Shown one piece after another: positions 34,278 to 42,968 of a DNA stretch of 64,000 nt. The translations under genes were made by a program, and so were the position numbers. How positions within the stretch are numbered: the stretch's first letter is position 1; every line of letters starts with the position of its first letter. The notes under the pieces were generated by a model, which worked only from the letters and a program-made list of their open reading frames with translations, was not told the origin of the DNA and ran no database searches. The stretch is from Sulfuricurvum sp. (lineage in GTDB: Bacteria > Campylobacterota > Campylobacteria > Campylobacterales > Sulfurimonadaceae): NCBI GenBank assembly GCA_030694265.1, contig JAUXYP010000002.1:248001-312000 (forward strand), in the 5' to 3' direction.

Positions 34278-35243
34278 TTGAGAGTTTTGACCGGAATACA
34301 ACCTTCGGGCGATTTGCATATCGGAAATTATTTTGGTTCCATTCTTCCGATGATTGAATCCCAAAACGAGCATGAGGTTTTTGCGTTTATTGCTAACTAT
34401 CACGCTATGACCTCTTTGGGAGATGGTGATCGCCTGCGTCACCTTACTATGCAAGCGGCAACTGATTTTCTAGCTTTGGGGATGGACCCTATCAAAAGTA
34501 CATTTTGGGTGCAATCGGATGTTAAAGCAGTTTTGGAACTCTATTGGATTCTCTCCAGCTTCACCCCAATGGGATTGTTAGAGCGGGCGCACAGCTATAA
34601 AGATAAAACAGCACGCGGGATTGCCTCCAATCACAGCCTCTTTTCATACCCTGTACTCATGGCTGCGGATATTTTACTCTTTGGTTCTCAAGTGGTACCG
34701 GTGGGAAAAGATCAGATCCAGCATGTTGAGATTGCACGTGATATCGCGGTAAAGTTTAACAACCAATACGGCGAAATTTTTACGCTTCCAGAGTTTCGTG
34801 TGGATGAAAACGTCGCTACTGTACCCGGTACAGATGGACAAAAAATGTCAAAAAGTTACGGTAATACCATCACTATTTTTGGTGAAGAAAAAAGCCAGCT
34901 CAAAACCATCAAAAAAATTGTAACCGAAGTTGTCGGGATGGAAGAACCCAAAGAGTTTGAGAATTGTAATGTTTACAATATCGTTAAACTGTTTTTGAGT
35001 GAGAATGAGCGTATCGCACTGCAAGAACGTTATTTAAGTGGCGGAGAAGGGCATGGCCATTTCAAACTCTATTTGGCAGATGTACTGTGGGAGTATTTTC
35101 GCCCTTATAGAGAGCGACGTGCCTATTATGAAGCGCATCAGGATGAAGTGCGTGATGTTTTAAGAGCAGGAGCACAGAAAGCTACTGCTATTGCTTCACC
35201 GATTATTGAGAAAATACGATCCGTTACTGGAATCCAATACTAA
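34278..35243 (+). CDS. trpS: Tryptophanyl-tRNA synthetase
   Basis: 321 residues, class Ic synthetase. TTG start with TAGGAG upstream. HIGH-equivalent is GDLHIGNYFGS, KMSKS-equivalent is GQKMSKSYGNTI, and ALLER-type residues are in LLERAHSYKDKT. Followed 11 bp later by gmhA and downstream LPS heptose genes, apparently in one transcript. Confidence 0.96.
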   Translation: MRVLTGIQPSGDLHIGNYFGSILPMIESQNEHEVFAFIANYHAMTSLGDGDRLRHLTMQAATDFLALGMDPIKSTFWVQSDVKAVLELYWILSSFTPMGLLERAHSYKDKTARGIASNHSLFSYPVLMAADILLFGSQVVPVGKDQIQHVEIARDIAVKFNNQYGEIFTLPEFRVDENVATVPGTDGQKMSKSYGNTITIFGEEKSQLKTIKKIVTEVVGMEEPKEFENCNVYNIVKLFLSENERIALQERYLSGGEGHGHFKLYLADVLWEYFRPYRERRAYYEAHQDEVRDVLRAGAQKATAIASPIIEKIRSVTGIQY

Positions 35244-35254
35244 AAGGAAAAGAA

Positions 35255-35842
35255 ATGAAACAATATATTTACAATCAAATCGCAGATTCAGCGGCTACTA
35301 AACAAGCCATTTTGGAGAGTGAACCTCTTTTAGACGTAATAGAAGCCGTTGCAAAAGCGTGTGTGGCTGTTTATCGCAATGGCAAAAAAACCATGTTGGC
35401 CGGTAATGGCGGATCTGCGGCAGATGCACAGCATATTGCTGCAGAGCTTGTAGGACGTTATGGTTTTGATCGCCCCTCTATCCCTTCGTTGGCATTGACA
35501 ACGGATACCTCGAATTTGACGGCGATAGGGAACGATTACGGTTACGACAAAGTTTTTTCACGTCAGCTTGAGGGGATGTCTCAAGAGGGTGATTTGTTTA
35601 TCGGTATTTCTACTTCGGGGAATTCCCAAAACATTATCAATGCATTTGAATCGGCAAAAGAACGGGGTGTTACTACGGTAGCCCTCGTAGGACGTGATGG
35701 TGGTAAGATGGCGGCAATGGCAGATTATGCGATCATTATTCCCTCAAATGCTACTCCGCGTATTCAGGAATCCCATATCTTGATAGGGCATATTTTATGT
35801 GACATTATCGAAAAAGAGCTCTTCGGAGGAGGAGTTGCCTAA
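35255..35842 (+). CDS. gmhA: Sedoheptulose-7-phosphate isomerase
   Basis: First step of ADP-L-glycero-D-manno-heptose synthesis. 195 residues, SIS fold. Signature LAGNGGSAADAQHIAAELVGRY (Ser and His substrate residues), TTDTSNLTAIGNDYGY and GISTSGNSQNIINA. The stop overlaps the gmhB TTG start by 8 bp. The later heptose enzymes HldE and HldD are 4 kb downstream. Confidence 0.96.
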   Translation: MKQYIYNQIADSAATKQAILESEPLLDVIEAVAKACVAVYRNGKKTMLAGNGGSAADAQHIAAELVGRYGFDRPSIPSLALTTDTSNLTAIGNDYGYDKVFSRQLEGMSQEGDLFIGISTSGNSQNIINAFESAKERGVTTVALVGRDGGKMAAMADYAIIIPSNATPRIQESHILIGHILCDIIEKELFGGGVA

Positions 35843-36338
35843 GGCACTCTTTCTGGACCGTGACGGCGTCGTCAACATCGAAAAAAATTACCTACATAAA
35901 ATCGATGATTTTGAATTGGTGGAGGGGATACTCGACGTTTGCCGTCGTTATGAGGCCAATGGATATTTGATCCTTATTGTGACAAATCAATCGGGAATTT
36001 CACGCGGTTACTATACAGAAGATGATTTTAAATATCTGAGTGAATGGATGGTCGAGCATTTCAAGTCATTGGGTATTACGCTCACACATATCTATCATTG
36101 TCCGCATCATGAGAGTATTGATGGCCAATGTGACTGCCGTAAACCGGAACCAGGAATGTTTTTAGAGGCACAGAAAGATTTTGATATTGATATGAAAAAT
36201 TCGGTCATGATCGGTGATAATGAGCGGGATATTGAAGCTGCAATTCGTGCAGGAGTAGGAAATAATATTCTTCTTAGTACAGACGCCAGCGATTCGCATG
36301 CCAATCGGATTATTAGGTCTTTGAAGGAACTTTTATAA
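35835..36338 (+). CDS. gmhB: D-glycero-beta-D-manno-heptose-1,7-bisphosphate 7-phosphatase
   Basis: 167 residues, HAD superfamily. Nucleophile motif FLDRDGVVNIEK, motif II IVTNQSG, the zinc loop CPHHESIDGQCDCRKPEPG and motif III/IV MIGDNERDIEAA. A TTG at 35835 with GGAGG 5 bases upstream (inside the end of gmhA) is preferred as start; it begins LPKALFLDRDG, leaving no non-homologous extension. The stop overlaps the next ATG by one base. Confidence 0.94.
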   Translation: MPKALFLDRDGVVNIEKNYLHKIDDFELVEGILDVCRRYEANGYLILIVTNQSGISRGYYTEDDFKYLSEWMVEHFKSLGITLTHIYHCPHHESIDGQCDCRKPEPGMFLEAQKDFDIDMKNSVMIGDNERDIEAAIRAGVGNNILLSTDASDSHANRIIRSLKELL

Positions 36339-36817
36339 TGCTCATACTCAATACGGGAGGAACGTTTAACAAGCGTTATGATTCTAAAAGCGGAGAGCTA
36401 TTTGTCCCTGGTGATAACCAAGCAATTGATTTTATTGTTTCCACGTTTAGTGAACCTATTACCATTGAGGGATTACTGTATAAAGATTCGCTTGAGATGA
36501 GATCCGAAGACCGTGAATTGCTTGCAAAAACCATAAGTCAATCCGATGAAAAAATTATTATTGTCGTTCATGGAACCGATACAATGGATCAAAGTGCACA
36601 CCATATTGCAAGACTGAGATTGGATAAAGTGGTGGTTTTTACGGGCTCAATGGTCCCTTTTAGTATTGATGCGATAGAAGCAACTGCCAATTTGGCAATG
36701 GCAATCGGATATGCACGCAATGTGTCAAGTGGAGTATATATCGTAATGCAAGGGGTATGCGGAGCTTACGATCGAGTGATTAAAAACAGAGAATACGGGA
36801 AATTCGAATATGTCTAA
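36338..36817 (+). CDS. Half-length asparaginase-like protein (N-terminal domain only)
   Basis: 159 residues. It has the L-asparaginase N-domain motifs LNTGGTFNKRYD (first catalytic Thr) and VVHGTDTMDQSA (Thr-Asp pair), a TGSMVPF strand, and DRVIKNREYGKF where the catalytic Lys would fall. It stops there, while bacterial asparaginases have about 330 residues with a C-terminal domain that completes the active site of a neighbour subunit. There is no frameshift, and both ends overlap neighbouring genes (gmhB by 1 bp, ccoI by 8 bp), so it is a designed short protein, not a fragment. Function unknown; amidase activity is uncertain. Confidence 0.85.
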   Translation: MLILNTGGTFNKRYDSKSGELFVPGDNQAIDFIVSTFSEPITIEGLLYKDSLEMRSEDRELLAKTISQSDEKIIIVVHGTDTMDQSAHHIARLRLDKVVVFTGSMVPFSIDAIEATANLAMAIGYARNVSSGVYIVMQGVCGAYDRVIKNREYGKFEYV

Positions 36818-39203
36818 CGTAAAATGTGACCATTGTCATCTGGTCTTTAGCGACTCGGTGATGATTCATGACGAGGATTTGCGTTTTTGCTGTAATGGAT
36901 GTAAGGGGATTTATCATCTGTTAAAAGATGAAGGACTGGAGAGTTTTTATACCAAGATGGGGGAGACAACGCTTACCCCTCCGATCCTGCAGTTTGAAGC
37001 AAGTGAAAATTTTGATTCGCCTGCATTTTATGAGCGTTTTGTAACCCTTGGCGAAGAGAATACAGCTCAAATTTCACTTATTATCGAGGGAATCCATTGT
37101 GCGGCATGTGTGTGGTTGAATGAAAAAGCGCTGCATAAAATGCCCGGTGTGATAGAAGCGCATATTAACTATACCAATAACAAAGCACGTCTTGTTTGGG
37201 ATGTAACGATACTTAAACTTTCTAGCATTATCGAGATGATTCGCTCCATCGGGTACAACGCCTATCCTTATGATGCTTCTATGCAAGAGGTACGGGCTAA
37301 TAAACAGCGCAAAGAGTATTATTTACGTATGGCCGTAGCGGCTTTTGCGTCTATGAATATGATGTGGATTGCAGTTGCTCAATACGCAGGTTATTTCACT
37401 GGGATGACTCAAGAGATCAAAACGATTCTCAACATTGCAGAATGGGTACTTGCCACGCCGGCACTATTTTACAGCGGGTGGGTTTTTTATCGCGGAGCCT
37501 ATTACGGTCTTCGTAACGGTGCAGTTACAATGGATATGTTGGTGGTAACGGGATCGACACTTGCCTATTTTTATTCGATTTACATCACTGTTTTTGAAAA
37601 AGGGGAAGCCTATTTTGATTCGGTAGCGATGATTATTACATTTGTATTGTTGGGTAAGTTTTTAGAAGTGTTGAGTCGAAAACATGCAGCAGATACGTTG
37701 GATGTGATGGGCAAGTACATTCCCAGTGAAGTGAGTATTTTGGATGGGGATACGATCCGAAGTGTAAGTGTTTCGCAAGTCAATGTCGGGGATACCATTA
37801 TCATCCGTACGGGCGAGCGAGCAGCTATTGATGGGGAAGTTATTTCAGGGGAGGGAAGTTTTGATGAGAGTAATCTTACCGGAGAAGCAGACCCTATTTT
37901 TAAACGCAAAGGGGATGTAATCATTAGCGGTACGACAAGCATTGATGCCCTGTTACATTATCGGGCGCTCAAAGACTATGCCCATTCAACGTTATCACAT
38001 TTGGTCAATCTTTTGGAAAATGCGATGCGTCAAAAACCTAAAATTGAGCAACTGGCAAATCGGCTTTCTGAATATTTTTCGTCTACGATTTTATTTCTAG
38101 CGATTGGGACGTTTTGGGTATGGTATTTTTGGCCGCATACGTTTGACCGAGCGCTGATGGTGGGTATTTCGGTCATCATTATCGCATGTCCGTGTGCGCT
38201 TGCGCTGGCCACTCCTGTGGCGACCATTGTGGGATTGGCTCTGGGGGCAAAACGATCGATTCTTTTTAAATCAGCAGCACAAATTGAGACCATGGCAAAA
38301 GCGACGATGTTTGTCCTCGATAAAACAGGGACAATTACCAAAGGACGTCCAGCGGTTGTGTATGCAACCTATCATGCTGCCTATGATCGCTCAGTACTAC
38401 TGGCTTTGGTTAACTCTTCAAAACATCCAATTAGCCTAGGAATTGTTGAGTATTTAGAAAAAACCGAACCGGCCATACAAACGGGAGGAATTTCTGAGGT
38501 TAACGAGATTCCGGCACGCGGTCTTGTAGGGCGTGTCGGTGGAGTAATGATTGCCGGTGGGAACGCTTTACTAATGGCGGACATGGGAATAGAAACACAA
38601 ATATTAAGCGATAAAAGCCTTTTTTATTATGCAGTGGATGGAAAGCTGTGTGCTACGTTTGAACTGCAAGATCTTCCCAAAGACAATGCTTTTGAATCAA
38701 TAAAAATATTAAAAGAGTATGGCTTGCAAGTAGTAATGTTGACGGGAGATCATGCAGCTTCTGCATTGAGAGTTGCCAATGCAGTAGGGATTGATGAGGT
38801 TCATGCCCATGTGACTGCGCAAGAAAAAGCGGATTTTATTGCCAGAGCACATGATGAGGGGCACATTGTGGTCATGGCAGGGGATGGTGTGAATGATCTT
38901 TTAGCCCTTGCACGTGCTGATATTGGTATTGCGATGGGTAATGGCAGTGATATAGCTATCGAGGTTTCAGACATCGTGTTGCTCAATGACTCTTTAGTTT
39001 CATTAACGGAAGCGTATGCCATCAGTCGACGTACCTATAGTTTGATCAAACAGAATTTAGGAATTTCACTGGTTTACAATGCGATTACGATACCATTGGC
39101 AATGATGGGGTACATTATCCCTCTAATCGCGGCACTGTCGATGTCGTTTAGTTCTCTTCTGGTTGTCGGTAACTCGATGCGCAGTCGATGGATGTATAAA
39201 TAG
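36810..39203 (+). CDS. ccoI: Copper-translocating P-type ATPase for cbb3 oxidase assembly (CcoI/FixI)
   Basis: 797 residues. The N-terminal cysteine-rich domain (CDHC...FCCNGCKG) is characteristic of CcoI/FixI, followed by an HMA domain with GIHCAACVWL, eight TM helices with the transport motif IACPCALALATP, phosphorylation site VLDKTGTITKGR and hinge MAGDGVNDLLALARADIG. Family role: export of Cu(I) to the periplasm for cytochrome cbb3 subunit CcoN. The adjacent ccoS supports this over a detoxification CopA. The start overlaps the asparaginase-like gene by 8 bp. Confidence 0.94.
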   Translation: MSNVKCDHCHLVFSDSVMIHDEDLRFCCNGCKGIYHLLKDEGLESFYTKMGETTLTPPILQFEASENFDSPAFYERFVTLGEENTAQISLIIEGIHCAACVWLNEKALHKMPGVIEAHINYTNNKARLVWDVTILKLSSIIEMIRSIGYNAYPYDASMQEVRANKQRKEYYLRMAVAAFASMNMMWIAVAQYAGYFTGMTQEIKTILNIAEWVLATPALFYSGWVFYRGAYYGLRNGAVTMDMLVVTGSTLAYFYSIYITVFEKGEAYFDSVAMIITFVLLGKFLEVLSRKHAADTLDVMGKYIPSEVSILDGDTIRSVSVSQVNVGDTIIIRTGERAAIDGEVISGEGSFDESNLTGEADPIFKRKGDVIISGTTSIDALLHYRALKDYAHSTLSHLVNLLENAMRQKPKIEQLANRLSEYFSSTILFLAIGTFWVWYFWPHTFDRALMVGISVIIIACPCALALATPVATIVGLALGAKRSILFKSAAQIETMAKATMFVLDKTGTITKGRPAVVYATYHAAYDRSVLLALVNSSKHPISLGIVEYLEKTEPAIQTGGISEVNEIPARGLVGRVGGVMIAGGNALLMADMGIETQILSDKSLFYYAVDGKLCATFELQDLPKDNAFESIKILKEYGLQVVMLTGDHAASALRVANAVGIDEVHAHVTAQEKADFIARAHDEGHIVVMAGDGVNDLLALARADIGIAMGNGSDIAIEVSDIVLLNDSLVSLTEAYAISRRTYSLIKQNLGISLVYNAITIPLAMMGYIIPLIAALSMSFSSLLVVGNSMRSRWMYK

Positions 39204-39209
39204 GAGGTT

Positions 39210-39431
39210 ATGGTGGACAGTTGGGTAGTAGCGATGATGCTGGGAGCGTCTTTATTTTTGGGTGGAATTGCCCTGATTGCATTTTTATGGGGTATTAAAA
39301 CGGGGCAATTTGATGATGCAAAACGGATGATGAATCAGGTTCAGTTTGATGATGAAAAAGAGTTAAATGATGCTTCAGATCAACAGAAAAAAAGAGAAGC
39401 GTTAAAAAAGAAAGAATACAGACCAGAATAA
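39210..39431 (+). CDS. ccoS: cbb3-type cytochrome oxidase assembly protein CcoS
   Basis: 73 residues: one TM helix (VAMMLGASLFLGGIALIAFL) followed by the family signature WGIKTGQFDDAKRMM and a charged tail. Needed for cofactor insertion in cytochrome cbb3. Perfect AGGAGG 4-5 bases before ATG, 6 bases after the ccoI stop. Several hairpins follow. Confidence 0.93.
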   Translation: MVDSWVVAMMLGASLFLGGIALIAFLWGIKTGQFDDAKRMMNQVQFDDEKELNDASDQQKKREALKKKEYRPE

Positions 39432-39448
39432 AATAGAGAAGAAGTTTC

Positions 39449-39464
39449 TGCCTCGTAAGAGGCA
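39449..39464. terminator. Hairpin after ccoS
   Basis: TGCCTC-gtaa-GAGGCA, 6 bp, followed by agcttt. First of two stems in the 96-bp gap between convergent ccoS and the cytochrome c gene. Confidence 0.55.
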
Positions 39465-39491
39465 AGCTTTAGTGCCATAGCGGCAAGCGTA

Positions 39492-39515
39492 GCCAAAGGT
39501 ATGAATTCCTTTGGC
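39492..39515. terminator. Second hairpin between ccoS and the cytochrome c gene
   Basis: GCCAAAGG, 8-base loop, CCTTTGGC followed by gttctttaaaa, perfect 8 bp. Probably the main terminator in the plus direction. Confidence 0.6.
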
Positions 39516-39527
39516 GTTCTTTAAAAC

Positions 39528-39824
39528 TTATTTAATTCCTGCAGCGTAAGTAGCGATTGCTTTAATATCAGCGTCAGACATAGTAGCAACTTGACCTTTC
39601 ATCAAGGCACCCATTCCAGCTTTGTTCAATGTACCAGCTTTGTAACCCTTCAAAGCAGCTTCGATAGCAGCTTCTTTTTGACCTTTAACGATTGCAGATT
39701 TACCAAGAGCCGCTTTTTCGAAGCTAGCACCGTGACAAGCAACACATTTAGCAGAAAGAGCTTTTCCATCAGCAGCCATCATTGATACACCAGCGAATAA
39801 CATTGCAAGAGCAATTTTTTTCAT
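39528..39824 (-). CDS. Periplasmic c-type cytochrome (c553-like)
   Basis: 98 residues from ATG 39824, which has GGAGA 10 bases upstream; a longer frame adds ten residues before the signal peptide and is unlikely. Signal peptide MKKIALAMLFAGVSMMA, one heme site CVACHG and axial Met in MGALMKGQVATMSD. Class I cytochrome that in this phylum carries electrons from the bc1 complex to cbb3 oxidase; the ccoI-ccoS neighbours agree. Monocistronic. Confidence 0.95.
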   Translation of the reverse strand: MKKIALAMLFAGVSMMAADGKALSAKCVACHGASFEKAALGKSAIVKGQKEAAIEAALKGYKAGTLNKAGMGALMKGQVATMSDADIKAIATYAAGIK

Positions 39825-39912
39825 TTTGTTTCTCCATAAATAATTTGACGCCATTATATTCCCAGTTATCTTAAAGTAGTCTAACTATTTTATGTTTTAA
39901 TAGAAGCTTTGT

Positions 39913-39918
39913 TACAAT
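39913..39918 (+). promoter_or_regulatory. -10 box TACAAT for the hldD operon
   Basis: GTTACAATTAG, 31 bases before the hldD ATG, with an AGGA ribosome site in the resulting leader of about 25 nt. Confidence 0.5.
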
Positions 39919-39949
39919 TAGTGTATTTAAGAAATATTAGGAATCATCC

Positions 39950-40960
39950 ATGCGCTATAACGATCTTGATTTAAATCATAAAACTATCCTTATTACCGGA
40001 GGGGCGGGCTTTATAGGCTCTAATCTCGCTTTTTATTTTCAAGAGCATTATCCGCAGGCTAAGGTAGTGGTATTAGACCTCTTTCGTTCCAATCTGACAC
40101 TCTCCAACGGTAATTTGAAAAGCTTTGGTCACTTTAAAAACCTTGTCGGATTTTTGGGTGAAGTGATAAGCGGAGACATTAACGATCAATCCCTTCTTGC
40201 GAAGCTTTCTGCTGCGTATAAATTTGATTATATATTTCACGAAGCGGCGATCTCAGATACGACAGCATTAGAGCAAGATCTTATGATACAGACCAATGTT
40301 AATGCATTTAAAGATTTACTTGACATGGCTGTAGCACATGGGGCAAGCATGATTTATGCCTCATCCGGAGCAACTTACGGCGATGCACCATCACCTCAAA
40401 GAGTGGGACGGGAAGCTCCTCAAAACGTGTATGGTTTTTCAAAATTGATGATGGATCATTTGGCGCGGGATTATGCACAAAAATTTACCAATATTTCGAT
40501 TGTGGGACTACGTTATTTTAATGTCTACGGACCTCATGAGTTTTTCAAAAACAAAACAGCCTCTATGGTGGTACAGTTTGGTCACCAGCTGTTAAGCGGA
40601 AAGAATCCTAAACTCTTTGAAAACTCAGACAAAATTTTGCGTGACTTTATCTATATAGGAGACATTGTCCAAGCCAATATTTTAGCGATGCATCCGAGGG
40701 AATCGGGTGTATTCAATGTCGGGACCGGGAAAGCACGTTCGTTTCAATCTATGGTCGATATTCTTCAGCAGGAGCTTAAAACTTCATTTAAGTGTGAGTA
40801 CATTCCTAATCCGTACATTGGACGCTATCAGTTCCATACCGAAGCGGATATCGAAAGCACCTGCAATGTATTAGGCTATGCCCCTCGTTTTGAATTTGAG
40901 GAGGGGATAAAAGCGTATGCCCCTGAGATCAAAAGACTCTTTGAGGAGGAACTTTCATGA
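39950..40960 (+). CDS. hldD: ADP-L-glycero-D-manno-heptose-6-epimerase
   Basis: 336 residues, short-chain dehydrogenase fold. NAD(P)-binding ITGGAGFIGSNL at the N-terminus, YASSGATYGD and the YxxxK pair in NVYGFSKLMMDH, then LRYFNVYGPHE and DFIYIGDIVQANI. Converts ADP-D,D-heptose to ADP-L,D-heptose, the last step before core heptosyl transfer. The end overlaps hldE by 4 bp. Confidence 0.95.
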   Translation: MRYNDLDLNHKTILITGGAGFIGSNLAFYFQEHYPQAKVVVLDLFRSNLTLSNGNLKSFGHFKNLVGFLGEVISGDINDQSLLAKLSAAYKFDYIFHEAAISDTTALEQDLMIQTNVNAFKDLLDMAVAHGASMIYASSGATYGDAPSPQRVGREAPQNVYGFSKLMMDHLARDYAQKFTNISIVGLRYFNVYGPHEFFKNKTASMVVQFGHQLLSGKNPKLFENSDKILRDFIYIGDIVQANILAMHPRESGVFNVGTGKARSFQSMVDILQQELKTSFKCEYIPNPYIGRYQFHTEADIESTCNVLGYAPRFEFEEGIKAYAPEIKRLFEEELS

Positions 40961-42390
40961 ATCGTCTAAAAGACGCAACCCCTCATATCCTTGTTATCGG
41001 TGACTTGATGATTGACCATTATCTATGGGGTGGGTGTGAGCGGATATCGCCTGAAGCTCCTGTTCAAGTGGTTGATATTGCACGTGAGACAACCGTTTTG
41101 GGCGGTGCAGGAAATGTGATCAATAATCTCGTTACATTAGGTGCTCGTGTAAGCGTAGCAGGGGTAATCGGTGATGATGAAAATGGAATAGAGCTTAAAA
41201 ATATGCTTTCATCCTTGGGTGCTTCGTGTGAGGGGCTCATTATTCAAGAGGGGCGTAAAACGTCCAAAAAAAGCCGTATTATCGCATCCAATCAGCAGAT
41301 ACTGCGTTATGACAAAGAATCCAAGGATTCTGTAGAAGTGCAAAGTGCTCAAAAAGTAGTTGCGTATGTTGCTAGTATTGTGGATCAGTGTGACATGGTG
41401 ATTCTTTCTGATTATGGTAAGGGAGTCATTACGGATGCGGTTGCGCAAGGGGTTATATCGTCTGCCAGAGCCAAAGGGAAAAAAGTTCTTGTTGATCCAA
41501 AAGGGAAAGATTACTCAAAATATAGCGGTGCGTATTTGTTAACCCCTAATAAAAAAGAGGCATCAGAAGCAACAGGGATTGCGATCAAAGATGAGGCTTC
41601 TTTACGCACAGCATTGCTTAGTCTTAAAGCTGCGTGCGATCTTCAATGTTCAATGATCACCCTCTCCGAAGACGGGATCGCTATTTATGATGAATCAATG
41701 CGCCGATACCCTACGGTTGCCAAAGAAGTATTTGACGTGACGGGTGCAGGGGACACGGTTATTGCCTCTCTTTCATTTGCCCTTTCATGTGGACTTAGCA
41801 TTGATGAAGCGGCACCTTTTGCCAATCATGCGGCCGCGGTAGTTGTGGGTAAGATAGGATCAGCTACGGTGACGTTGGACGAAATAGAGACGTATGAATC
41901 AAGTTTGCATCAAAGTACTTCAGATGCGCATATTAAATTGCAAAATGAAATCGTCATGATTGCACAGCGATTGAAGCGAGAAGGTAAGCGTATCGTATTT
42001 ACGAACGGCTGCTTTGATATCCTCCATGTTGGCCATGTTAAATATCTTCAAGAAGCAAAAAGTTATGGAGATATCTTAATAGTCGGGCTTAATTCTGATA
42101 GCTCTGTTCGAGAGCTCAAAGGGCCAACTCGACCTGTCAATCCTGAGAATGATCGCGCGTATATTTTAGCTGCGTTGGAATCGGTCGATTATGTCGTGAT
42201 GTTTAGCGATGAAACTCCGTATGAACTCATTAAGAGTATCGCCCCTGATATTTTGGTTAAGGGTGGGGATTATGAGGGAAAATCAGTTGTTGGGGCTGAG
42301 TTTTCTGGGGAATTGCGATTAGTGCAGTTTGTGGATGGTAAAAGTACGACAGCCACAATTGCACGTATAAATGAAGGAACAACATGTTGA
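40957..42390 (+). CDS. hldE: Bifunctional heptose-7-phosphate kinase / heptose-1-phosphate adenylyltransferase
   Basis: 477 residues with two domains. The N-terminal PfkB/ribokinase-like kinase (about 1-315) has LGGAGNVINNLVTLGA, ILSDYGKGV and FDVTGAGDTVIA. The C-terminal cytidylyltransferase-like domain (about 340-477) has FTNGCFDILHVGHVKYL and the VKGGDYEGKSVVGAE motif. It supplies steps 2 and 4 of ADP-heptose synthesis with GmhA/GmhB upstream and HldD next door. Overlaps the YfaZ-like gene by 7 bp. Confidence 0.96.
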   Translation: MNRLKDATPHILVIGDLMIDHYLWGGCERISPEAPVQVVDIARETTVLGGAGNVINNLVTLGARVSVAGVIGDDENGIELKNMLSSLGASCEGLIIQEGRKTSKKSRIIASNQQILRYDKESKDSVEVQSAQKVVAYVASIVDQCDMVILSDYGKGVITDAVAQGVISSARAKGKKVLVDPKGKDYSKYSGAYLLTPNKKEASEATGIAIKDEASLRTALLSLKAACDLQCSMITLSEDGIAIYDESMRRYPTVAKEVFDVTGAGDTVIASLSFALSCGLSIDEAAPFANHAAAVVVGKIGSATVTLDEIETYESSLHQSTSDAHIKLQNEIVMIAQRLKREGKRIVFTNGCFDILHVGHVKYLQEAKSYGDILIVGLNSDSSVRELKGPTRPVNPENDRAYILAALESVDYVVMFSDETPYELIKSIAPDILVKGGDYEGKSVVGAEFSGELRLVQFVDGKSTTATIARINEGTTC

Positions 42391-42968
42391 AAAAATTAGT
42401 ATTAAGTGTTTTGATTAGCAGTGCAGTATTTGCAGCACATCAAGTGGAACTCAATGTCAATGATAAAGATGTTGAAGGGCAGTTACGTCTGGACATGGGG
42501 CGTATGGGAAGTTTAGAGCATACCTATATCGGTGGGCGCTTTTTAAACGGTGATAACAATAACAGTCAAACGATTGCTGATCCTGATCCGTTGATGGAAG
42601 TATCTTTTATGGTTCAAAACGATGTTAGAGGTGTCCGAGGATTGAAAGTAGGGCTTGGGATTAAGAGTGAATATACCAAGATCGATGGTCGTCAGTTTGC
42701 CGCGATTCCATTGGGAATTGAAGCAGAGTTGAAGTTGCCGCTTAATTCTCCAGTTGCATTTTATCTAGGGGGTGCATTGTACTATGCACCGTCTGTGCTT
42801 TCTTTCAAAGATGCGGATGATTATTTTGAAACCCGTATTCATTTGGATGCGGAGCCAATTGATAACGCACGTGTAGAAGTGGGCTATCGCCAAATCGATA
42901 CCAACTTGAAAAATCGTAGTGTTACCTATAACGATTCGTGGTACTTTGGGGTTAGATTAGACTTTTAA
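42384..42968 (+). CDS. YfaZ-family outer membrane beta-barrel protein
   Basis: 194 residues with signal peptide (KKLVLSVLISSAVFA|AHQ), alternating amphipathic strands and a terminal aromatic (YFGVRLDF), i.e. a small beta-barrel. Spacing and motifs (VGLGIKSEY, AIPLGIEAEL) match the YfaZ family of predicted porins. Function not known. Being the last gene of the heptose operon suggests a link to LPS, but that may be only positional. The stop overlaps antisense waaF by 17 bp. Confidence 0.78.
   Translation: MLKKLVLSVLISSAVFAAHQVELNVNDKDVEGQLRLDMGRMGSLEHTYIGGRFLNGDNNNSQTIADPDPLMEVSFMVQNDVRGVRGLKVGLGIKSEYTKIDGRQFAAIPLGIEAELKLPLNSPVAFYLGGALYYAPSVLSFKDADDYFETRIHLDAEPIDNARVEVGYRQIDTNLKNRSVTYNDSWYFGVRLDF

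Noticed and set aside
36338-36817. Asparaginase-like gene considered as a frameshifted pseudogene
   Set aside because: No continuation of the C-terminal domain exists in any frame downstream, because the ccoI coding sequence begins at once, and both borders are tight operon overlaps.
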